From CBDUUP01 sp965370435 (GTDB lineage: Bacteria; Chloroflexota; Anaerolineae; Anaerolineales; UBA11579), in the NCBI GenBank assembly GCA_965370435.1, contig CBDUUP010000208.1, forward strand, positions 1 to 7,889: 7,889 nucleotides of DNA. Direction: 5' to 3'. Below are positions 1 to 5,236 of the stretch, piece by piece. The notes beneath the pieces are model-generated. The model was not told the DNA's origin. It saw nothing but the letters and a program-made list of their open reading frames with translations, and made no database searches. Within the stretch, counting starts at the first letter, position 1, and each line of letters opens with the position of its first letter. A program made the translations under genes and the position numbers.

Positions 1-130
1 CGGTTGGGGGAGGGGCGAGGGTTTCGGTTGGGGCTGCCTCTTCGGGGGCGGAGTTGCAGCCGGTGAACAGGATCACCAATAAGAAAAATACCAATACAAT
101 TTTGAGGTTCACAAACGAGGTTCTCAGCAT
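1..130 (-). CDS. Lipoprotein of unknown function, N-terminal fragment (cut by window edge)
   Basis: Read directly from the complement: ATG at 130-128 opens a frame of 43 codons that runs off the window. It begins MLRTSFVNLKIVLVFFLLVI and continues into a lipobox LFTGC, with the predicted lipidated Cys at residue 25. A Pro/Thr/Glu/Ala-rich linker follows (NSAPEEAAPTETLAPPPT), as in its neighbours. The complement of 136-140 gives an AAGGA Shine-Dalgarno five bases before the ATG, which supports the start. The gene lies 51 bases downstream of the DUF885 gene on the same strand, separated only by the hairpin at 149-199. The functional domain is outside the window, so no role can be given beyond membrane anchoring through a signal peptidase II type signal. 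Confidence 0.8.
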   Translation of the reverse strand, partial: MLRTSFVNLKIVLVFFLLVILFTGCNSAPEEAAPTETLAPPPT

Positions 131-148
131 AATTTTCCTTTCGCCGTT

Positions 149-199
149 AAAACCCTAAGGGTCTCAAACGACCGTAGGTCGTCAGATCCTTAGGGTTTT
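149..199 (-). terminator. Strong hairpin, terminator-like, overlapping the 3' end of the DUF885 gene
   Basis: AAAACCCTAAGG (149-160) and CCTTAGGGTTTT (188-199) are a perfect 12-base inverted repeat. Inside it, ACGACC (168-173) and GGTCGT (177-182) form a second 6-base stem with a 3-base loop, and 161-164 can pair with 184-187 using one G-U wobble. The A4 and T4 flanks make it a possible bidirectional intrinsic terminator. The DUF885 stop codon (184-182) lies inside the structure. The next gene's Shine-Dalgarno (136-140) begins only 8 bases after the hairpin, so it could equally be an attenuator or an mRNA processing or stabilising element. Confidence 0.65.
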
Positions 200-2176
200 C
201 TTGCGGCCTTTCAAGGCGGGTAAGAGCGTCAAAGCTATCCCGAAAAGCAGCGCGGAGGCGCTCAATTCCGAGACGGCTGGGCTGGAGGCGCCGGCCAACT
301 TCTCGGCGACGTAGTTCTCCACCACCCGCTCCAGGACGGCCAAGGGCATGGAGCCGTTGCTCAACACGATGCGATGGAACTCGATGAGGTCGAAATCATC
401 CCCCAACTGGTCCATCGCCAGTTGGCGCAGTTCCAGGATATTCAACATGCCGACCATGTAGGAGGTGGACTGCCCCGGCCAGACGACGTACCGGGCGATC
501 TGGCCTTCGGCGTAGCCTTCGTCGTGGCCGACGTTATCCACCCAGAAATCCACCGCCTGGTCGAAAGACCATCCTTGGGCGTGGATGCCGGTGTCCACCA
601 CCAGACGAGCCGCGCGGAAAGCCTCGTACTGCAAACGGCCCAGATTGCCGTAGGGATCATCTTCGTACCAGCCCAATTCCCAGGCCAGCTTTTCGGCGTA
701 CAGCGCCCAGCCCTCGGTGTAGCCATTGAAGCCGACGTAATTCCTGAACGTGGGCAGATTCATCTCTTGGGCCAGGGATATCTGGAGGTGATGTCCGGGA
801 ACCGCCTCATGGTAAGCCAGAGATTTCATCTGGTAGATCGGCTCCCCCCTGCTGTCGAGGGTGGCGTAAAACGCGCCGGGGCGGGACCCATCCACGGTGC
901 CGCGCTGGTAATACCCCCCAAAAGCGGCCCCGATGACGACCACGTCAAACCGGGGGAAGACGTCAAAGGCTTCGACCAGCCTCTGGTTGGCGGTCTCGAT
1001 GATTTCTTCATAGGCCGACACCACCTGGTTCATCGGAACCACCCCGCCCATCGAAATCACCTGATTGAAGGCGGTATGCAAATCGAGGTCTTCGGAGATG
1101 CCCAACTCGGCGAAGAGAACCTCCATCTCGGCGTGGATGCGGTCCAACTCCTGGAGGCCCAGTTGGTGGATCTCGTCCGCGCTCATGTCGGTGGAATTGT
1201 GGCTCCGCAAGATGTAGGCGTAAAACTCCTCCCCGTTCTCGAACTGACCAAAACCGTCGCCGGGGGAGGCGGAGTCTCTCAAGTTTTCTAAATAAGACAC
1301 CAATTCCTGATAGGATGGGAGTACAGAGGTGGTGATAATCATTTCGGCCCTAACCAACAAAGCCACCATGTCGGTGTCGCTGAGGCCTTCCAATCCGTTC
1401 AACTTCTCGGCAAAAGCAGTGTAAAAGGGCATCGCCGTCGCGCTGGCGCTGGTCAGTTCTCGCAGTCCGTACAAGGTCCAATCAAAGATAATTAGAGGCG
1501 GGATCACGCCGATCTCCTCCCTACGGAGGAGGCCATCCATAAGTTGGTCCATCTTGTTCTCCACCAAAGCCAGGCGGGTGAGGTAATCCTCGGCATCTTG
1601 CAGCGTGTTCAGAGGATGGATCTCAGCGAAGAAATCCATGATCTGAGAGGGAACGCTGGTGATAGGGAAGTAGGTGGCCGGGTAGTTGTAGTACATGAAT
1701 TCATGCCCCGCCACCAGATCCTCCAAGTACCACTCGTAAACGTCATAGGAGACCTGCTGTTCGGGGGTCAGGGAGTCCCGGTCATAGTCTTGCAGCATCG
1801 CCAGAATAGTGATCTCCACCTGCTGGGTCTCGCGGAGGTAGTCATCGGAGATGTCGGTGAGGGTGACTTCCGGCAAAAATTCTCCAAAGCCTGCGCCAAC
1901 CATGGATTCAGGGTCTCGCATGGACATTTCGTTGAAGGAGGTTTCAAAGAAAGCATCAATATCCAACCCTTCCAACCTGGCAATCAGCCAATCCACGTTG
2001 ATAGGCGCGGGGGTGCTGGTAGGTTGTTTCGGGGGGCTGTCGGTGAAGGTGGGGAGGAAAGTGGGGGAGGGGTTCCCTACAGAGGGGGCGGGGGCGGTGG
2101 TGGAGCATCCTCCGGCGACGATCACTGCGAGCAGCAAGAGCAGGATGAGTTTGAGTTTATTTGGGTAGGTTTTCAT
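182..2176 (-). CDS. DUF885-family lipoprotein, putative zinc-dependent peptidase
   Basis: 664 residues. The start at 2176 is supported by AGGAG seven to eight bases upstream (complement of about 2184-2189). Residues 1-24 form a lipoprotein signal (lipobox VAGGC, C24), followed by a Pro/Thr/Ser-rich linker to about residue 58. The rest matches my knowledge of DUF885 proteins: a long helical domain and the signature HEAVPGHHLQ at 456-465, followed by TEGWALYAEKL at 487-497. H456, E457, H462 or H463 and E488 are the likely metal-site and catalytic residues. The spacing differs from canonical HEXXH. The family is generally regarded as peptidase-like and resembles M32-type metallopeptidases; the substrate is unknown. 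Unusually, residues 637-653 form a hydrophobic segment followed by the basic tail KGRKK, suggesting a second, C-terminal membrane anchor. The last five codons and the stop lie in the hairpin at 149-199. The gene is third in the minus-strand run, 203 bases after the WD40 gene. The family call is strong; the peptidase activity is inferred. Confidence 0.9.
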   Translation of the reverse strand: MKTYPNKLKLILLLLLAVIVAGGCSTTAPAPSVGNPSPTFLPTFTDSPPKQPTSTPAPINVDWLIARLEGLDIDAFFETSFNEMSMRDPESMVGAGFGEFLPEVTLTDISDDYLRETQQVEITILAMLQDYDRDSLTPEQQVSYDVYEWYLEDLVAGHEFMYYNYPATYFPITSVPSQIMDFFAEIHPLNTLQDAEDYLTRLALVENKMDQLMDGLLRREEIGVIPPLIIFDWTLYGLRELTSASATAMPFYTAFAEKLNGLEGLSDTDMVALLVRAEMIITTSVLPSYQELVSYLENLRDSASPGDGFGQFENGEEFYAYILRSHNSTDMSADEIHQLGLQELDRIHAEMEVLFAELGISEDLDLHTAFNQVISMGGVVPMNQVVSAYEEIIETANQRLVEAFDVFPRFDVVVIGAAFGGYYQRGTVDGSRPGAFYATLDSRGEPIYQMKSLAYHEAVPGHHLQISLAQEMNLPTFRNYVGFNGYTEGWALYAEKLAWELGWYEDDPYGNLGRLQYEAFRAARLVVDTGIHAQGWSFDQAVDFWVDNVGHDEGYAEGQIARYVVWPGQSTSYMVGMLNILELRQLAMDQLGDDFDLIEFHRIVLSNGSMPLAVLERVVENYVAEKLAGASSPAVSELSASALLFGIALTLLPALKGRKKTLRI

Positions 2177-2204
2177 TTTCTTTCTCCTAATTGACTTGAA
2201 CTTG

Positions 2205-2390
2205 AAAAAACCGAGGAGTAGAGAATAGTGAATAGAGATTAGAGAAGGGATACTTGAGAAATCAATCGCTGAGCAACTATGTTTCTATTCTCTATTCACC
2301 AATCTCCATTTATCTTTTCCTAGTCGTATACATGATGACTTCTTATTCAGAATGCCTCTATGGATTGAAGAATCACCGTTCACTCCTCAG
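2205..2390 (-). repeat. Intergenic region with nested inverted repeats, possible terminator of the WD40 gene
   Basis: This 203-base gap between the WD40 and DUF885 genes holds no gene. GTGAATAGAGA (2228-2238) is the exact reverse complement of 2289-2299. With a few mismatches the arms extend to about 2221-2245 and 2282-2306. Farther out, GAGGAGT at 2213-2219 is complementary to ACTCCTC at 2382-2388, at the end of the WD40 gene. On the minus strand these arms are followed by six T residues (complement of 2205-2210). The arrangement suggests a long imperfect hairpin that could terminate WD40 transcription, but the large loop and AT-rich stem make this uncertain. A promoter for the DUF885 gene could also lie here; I see no convincing -35/-10 pair. 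Confidence 0.35.
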
Positions 2391-3474
2391 GGGCGATTCC
2401 CCAGAGGCGGACCGTGCTGTCGGCGCTGACGCTGGCGATGAGGTTGCCCTGGGGGCTGAAGGCCACCCGCAACACCATGAAGAAATGGCCCCTGAGGGTG
2501 GCAACATTCTCGCCGGCGCTTACATCCCAAAGCCTGACCATAAGGTCGTTACCGGCGGAGACCAACAAGCGCCCATCCGGGCTGAAGTCCACGCCATTCA
2601 CCAGTTGGTTATGGCCTTCAAAGGTTCTGACGGTCTGTCCAGTGGCCGGGTCAATCAACCAGACCAGATCGTCGTCACAGGCCGCGGCGAGAAGGCTTCC
2701 GTCGGGGCTGAAGGCGAGGTGGCTGACAATATCGCCAGGTTCCCGGAGGACCCATAACTCCTCACCGTTCTCAGCGTCCCATAACCTAACCGTACTGTCC
2801 GGGCTGCCGGTGGCGATGGTCCGGCCATCGGGGCTGAATGTGGCGGACAGAGTCGACAAAATCCCTTCTCCATACTCCCAAATCAATTGGCCGGTGGCGA
2901 CATCCCAGACCTGGACGCCGCTGCCCCAACTGGCCGAAACCAGCTTCTGCCCATCGGGACTGAATTCCACGTCCCAGATCCCCCCTTCACCGGGTTGGAA
3001 GGTGTCCTGGGGAAGGCCCAGATTGAGGTCCCAGAACTTGACCACGCCATCAACGCCTCCCGAGGCCAGAATGGTCCCATCGGGACTGAAATCAACCCCC
3101 ACCGCGAAGCCCGACTCTCCGGGGAGGGTATGGGTCTGTTGGCCGGTGTCCAGGTCCCAAACAAAGATAGCTTCGTTCAAACAGGCGGCTGCCAGGGTCT
3201 TCTGGTCGGGGCTGAAGGCGACGGTACACTGCGCCAGGACCAAGTTATTGAGCGCGGGACCGTCAAGCGCCCGCAGTTGGACCACCTCATCCACGTTTTC
3301 AAGCGTTATCGGCTGAAGAACCGGCAGCGGCTCGGGGGTGTTGGTCGGGGTCGGCGGGATGCGGGTGGGCCTAACATAGGTCGGGGTTGGGGTTGGTTCC
3401 GGTGGGGCAGTGGCGCAGGCAGACAGGACCGCCAGCCCCAGGCCAACTATCATCAAGGGTAACAACCTCTTCAT
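2380..3474 (-). CDS. WD40-repeat lipoprotein, seven-bladed beta-propeller
   Basis: 364 residues. The start at 3474 has GGAG seven bases upstream, within the 15-base gap to the preceding gene. Residues 1-20 form a lipoprotein signal (lipobox LSAC, C20). A linker of Pro/Thr repeats runs to about residue 50. Seven WD repeats follow, each with an FSPDG-type turn (last one FSPQG) and usually ending in WD (FWD, VWD, LWD). The turn phenylalanines fall at residues 87, 129, 171, 213, 255, 297 and 339, exactly 42 residues apart. Repeat five ends in LID and repeat seven in LWG instead of WD. The outer strand of the last blade is probably supplied by VDEVVQLRAL near residues 61-70, closing the ring. WD40 propellers are protein-interaction scaffolds, so a surface scaffold or binding role is likely; no catalytic motif is visible. 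The close spacing to the upstream hydrolase gene suggests cotranscription. Confidence 0.9.
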   Translation of the reverse strand: MKRLLPLMIVGLGLAVLSACATAPPEPTPTPTYVRPTRIPPTPTNTPEPLPVLQPITLENVDEVVQLRALDGPALNNLVLAQCTVAFSPDQKTLAAACLNEAIFVWDLDTGQQTHTLPGESGFAVGVDFSPDGTILASGGVDGVVKFWDLNLGLPQDTFQPGEGGIWDVEFSPDGQKLVSASWGSGVQVWDVATGQLIWEYGEGILSTLSATFSPDGRTIATGSPDSTVRLWDAENGEELWVLREPGDIVSHLAFSPDGSLLAAACDDDLVWLIDPATGQTVRTFEGHNQLVNGVDFSPDGRLLVSAGNDLMVRLWDVSAGENVATLRGHFFMVLRVAFSPQGNLIASVSADSTVRLWGIAPEE

Positions 3475-3489
3475 CTCAAATCTCCGGGG

Positions 3490-4716
3490 TCAGGGATTGG
3501 CGAGGGCGTCGGTATTAGCTTCCAGGAGGGCAACGCCGTCTGGATTTTCGGGCAGGGGTTCAGTGGACACAATGGCGGGGAGGATGAACTCCCGCAGCAT
3601 TTTTTCAGGCGTTGTAAAGGCGGCGCCGTCTGGATCGCTGGTGAAAACCACCACCAGGTCATACTCCGGGTAGACAAAAATGAACTGTCCGGCATAGCCC
3701 AAGGCCATGTAGAATCCATCCGCGTCAATCCACCATTGGTAGCCGTAGCCATCTTGCAGGGTGGCCGGGATGTAGGACTGGGTGGAGGCCTCCACCCAGG
3801 CGGAAGACACGATCTGCTCGCCGTCCCAGATGCCTTCGTTCAGGTAGAGGTAGCCGATCTTGGCCATATCGTGGGGGGTCAAGTAGATGTCGCTGTAGCC
3901 CAGCGAGATACCCTGGTCGTTGGCTTCCCAGGCTATGTCGGTGATCCCCAGAGGGGAGAACAGGTTTTCCCTGCCGAAGGCGAGGGCGTTGACTCCGGTC
4001 AATTCCTGGAGGATGGCGGAGAGCAGGAAGGAGCCGCTGTTGCAGTATTCGAAATAAGTCCCTGGATGGTGGGCCATAGGCAGGTCGAGTATGTCCTGCA
4101 CCCAGTCTTCGCTGCTATCGAACAAGGCGCGCAACTGCTCCCAATCATATAAATACGAATCCCGGCAATCCAACCCGTTGGACATGGTCAAGACATCCTC
4201 CAGGGTCATCGCCTCCTTGGCCGCGTCCATGTTGGCAAAGGTACGGTCAGGGAAGAAATCCAGAATCGGTTGATCCACGCTCTCGATATAGCCCTGGTCA
4301 ATGGCGATGCCGATCAAGATGGAGACCACGCTCTTGGTGCAAGAGAAGATGATGTGCTTCTCCCCTGTGCTAAAAGGTTGAATGTAAGCGTCCGTCACCA
4401 CGTACCCATTACGGACCACCATCACGCTGTCCAGGTCGTAATTCCGGGCCTCGATACGGGCCAGCATGTCGGCCAGTATCTCCGAGTCCATCCCCTGCTC
4501 TTCGGGGGTGGAAGTGCGCCAGCCGTTGGTGGGCCAATCGGTTGCAATGGGAGCGGCCGGGGGCGAGGTAGGTAAGGTAGATGATGAGGGAGCGGTCAGC
4601 GTCGGCCAGACGTAGGCGACTGTCTCGGTTGAATCCGGCAGAGCCGGCGTTTCAGCCGCCTGACCGCATCCGGCCAGGAACAGCAATCCCAGTAATAAAA
4701 GTTTCCATTTTTTCAC
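3490..4716 (-). CDS. Beta-lactamase-fold serine hydrolase lipoprotein (class C / penicillin-binding-protein-like family)
   Basis: 408 residues from a GTG at 4716. An in-frame ATG lies 33 bases upstream at 4749, but it would add 11 residues (MKFIGYYKESN) ahead of the lipoprotein signal, and the best Shine-Dalgarno (AAGGAG, complement of 4723-4728) sits six bases before the GTG. With this start the signal is KKWKLLLLGLLFLAGC with C17 as lipidation site, then a Ser/Thr/Pro-rich linker to about residue 60. Catalytic motifs: SCTK at 125-128 (SxxK, nucleophile S125 and general base K128) and YCN at 224-226 (YxN). GYAGQ at 340-344 sits where KTG or HxG is found in true beta-lactamases. This pattern fits the broad PF00144 group, which includes esterases, amide hydrolases and D-amino-peptidases as well as beta-lactamases. 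The exact substrate cannot be read from sequence, and antibiotic resistance should not be assumed. The first gene of the minus-strand run, it ends 15 bases before the WD40 gene. Confidence 0.88.
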   Translation of the reverse strand: MKKWKLLLLGLLFLAGCGQAAETPALPDSTETVAYVWPTLTAPSSSTLPTSPPAAPIATDWPTNGWRTSTPEEQGMDSEILADMLARIEARNYDLDSVMVVRNGYVVTDAYIQPFSTGEKHIIFSCTKSVVSILIGIAIDQGYIESVDQPILDFFPDRTFANMDAAKEAMTLEDVLTMSNGLDCRDSYLYDWEQLRALFDSSEDWVQDILDLPMAHHPGTYFEYCNSGSFLLSAILQELTGVNALAFGRENLFSPLGITDIAWEANDQGISLGYSDIYLTPHDMAKIGYLYLNEGIWDGEQIVSSAWVEASTQSYIPATLQDGYGYQWWIDADGFYMALGYAGQFIFVYPEYDLVVVFTSDPDGAAFTTPEKMLREFILPAIVSTEPLPENPDGVALLEANTDALANP

Positions 4717-4722
4717 GTTTGA

Positions 4723-4728
4723 CTCCTT
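4723..4728 (-). promoter_or_regulatory. Ribosome binding site that selects the GTG start of the serine hydrolase
   Basis: The complement reads AAGGAG followed by TCAAAC and then GTG at 4716. The six-base spacer is close to ideal. The GTG also places the lipoprotein signal at the very N-terminus, unlike the upstream ATG at 4749. Confidence 0.75.
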
Positions 4729-4767
4729 ATAGTAACCAATAAATTTCAATCACTATTCATATTAACG

Positions 4768-4960
4768 CCCCCAGCGCTAAAAACCTTCACCGCGAGGGTG
4801 TGAAGTTGGGGGTTTTTAGTGACTAAAGTCACTAAAACGTTTACGAAGTCGGCCTGCGCCGACTTGAAAATGTTTTAGTCCGCCGAAGGGCGGACTTCGC
4901 AGTTGTTGGTGCGACTTTAGTCGCTAAGCGCTCAAAAACCGAAATACACCCGAGGTGTGG
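4768..4960. repeat. Island of consecutive palindromes (REP-like intergenic element)
   Basis: At least five stem-loops follow one another. (1) CTAAAAACC 4777-4785 pairs with GGTTTTTAG 4811-4819, with an inner stem TTCAC 4786-4790 / GTGAA 4800-4804. (2) A 24-base palindrome at 4814-4837 has 11-base arms around a central AA. (3) AAGTCGGC 4846-4853 pairs with GCCGACTT 4858-4865, enclosed by ACTAAAAC 4831-4838 / GTTTTAGT 4872-4879. (4) AGTCCGCC 4877-4884 pairs with GGCGGACT 4889-4896, loop GAAG. (5) GCGACT 4911-4916 pairs with AGTCGC 4919-4924. A minor stem ACACC/GGTGT lies at 4946-4958. GCGCTAAAAACC (4774-4785) recurs nearly unchanged at 4928-4940. This looks like a compound REP or BIME-like element. 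No transposase is nearby to identify a mobiliser. Confidence 0.75.
4871..4951 (+). repeat. Dispersed repeat, copy 1 (inverted relative to copy 2)
   Basis: Bases 4871-4925 are the exact reverse complement of 7835-7889 (55 of 55). Similarity resumes at the outer end, where GAAATACACCC (4941-4951) matches the complement of 7799-7809 with one difference. The segment between is diverged and differs in length by about ten bases. It contains the GAAG-loop hairpin and the GCGACT hairpin of the palindrome island. Confidence 0.85.
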
Positions 4961-4980
4961 ACGTAAACATTGCCACTTTA

Positions 4981-5073
4981 AACCTCCCGCAGGTTGTTTT
5001 GCAGCCCGAATTGTCCAATCTAGCCCGGTTTGTTCCTTAAAAATGGCTGCTTTAGAGAAACCTGCGGGAGGTT
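4981..5073. repeat. 15-base inverted repeat pair forming a long stem-loop
   Basis: AACCTCCCGCAGGTT at 4981-4995 is the exact reverse complement of 5059-5073. Nested inside, GCAGCC (5001-5006) is complementary to GGCTGC (5045-5050). Each 15-base arm is itself partly palindromic (AACCT/AGGTT). The pair sits between the palindrome island and the promoter region of the plus-strand genes. It may be a MITE-like or REP-like unit, or a transcriptional insulator between divergent units; neither can be decided here. Confidence 0.65.
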
Positions 5074-5093
5074 GCGCGCTGCCATGCCATCTT

Positions 5094-5121
5094 TTGCATC
5101 CACAAAGTAGAGAAATATTCT
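5094..5121 (+). promoter_or_regulatory. Possible sigma70-type promoter for the plus-strand lipoprotein genes
   Basis: TTGCAT (5094-5099) and TATTCT (5116-5121) are separated by 16 bases and lie about 115 bases before the start codon at 5237. Both hexamers are imperfect matches to the consensus, so the call rests on spacing and position only. Confidence 0.25.
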
Positions 5122-5224
5122 TATCTCAATTTAACCAAACCCACCTAAAAGGCGTTAAAATGAGGGTACCTCCTGGCAAGAAGTCAGGAATAGTAGTTGC
5201 ACCGCTTCTATTAATTGGCACATG

Positions 5225-5229
5225 AGGAG
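5225..5229 (+). promoter_or_regulatory. Ribosome binding site that selects the ATG at 5237
   Basis: AGGAG is followed by seven bases and then ATG at 5237. An ATG five codons upstream at 5222 is in frame, but this AGGAG would then be inside the coding sequence and the longer start has no comparable site. Confidence 0.75.
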
Positions 5230-5236
5230 CAAAATC

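Larger units (their letters stand above)
4717..5236. other. Divergent intergenic region (about 520 bases) without a gene
   Basis: It separates the minus-strand hydrolase from the plus-strand lipoprotein gene and must hold promoters for both. It contains a palindrome island (4768-4960), an inverted-repeat pair (4981-5073), a possible plus-strand promoter (5094-5121) and a weak 5-base stem (5171-5175 with 5185-5189). A 60-codon open frame at 5043-5225 has no ribosome binding site, signal or recognisable domain and overlaps the repeat arm, so I do not call it. No clear promoter was identified for the minus-strand genes. Confidence 0.7.

Noticed and set aside
374..1291. Long plus-strand open frame (305 codons) opposite the DUF885 gene
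   Set aside because: It is antisense to a gene with clear family motifs, has no signal or recognisable domain, and is explained by high GC in the opposite strand.
1544..2194. Plus-strand open frame (216 codons) opposite the DUF885 N-terminus
   Set aside because: The Gly-rich C-terminal part is an antisense reading of the Pro/Thr-rich linker; no start signal or domain is seen.
2414..3316. Plus-strand open frame (300 codons) opposite the WD40 gene
   Set aside because: Its repeated Pro-Ser-Gly-Leu-Lys/Asn pattern is the antisense reading of the FSPDG turns in the WD repeats.
3490..4749. Longer form of the serine hydrolase starting at ATG 4749
   Set aside because: It puts 11 residues before the lipoprotein signal and lacks a good Shine-Dalgarno, whereas GTG 4716 has AAGGAG six bases upstream.
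4768..4960. CRISPR-like array
   Set aside because: The palindromes are all different and there is no regular repeat-spacer spacing.
5043..5225. Small 60-codon plus-strand open frame in the divergent intergenic region
   Set aside because: It overlaps an inverted-repeat arm, lacks a ribosome binding site and shows no signal, domain or coding pattern.
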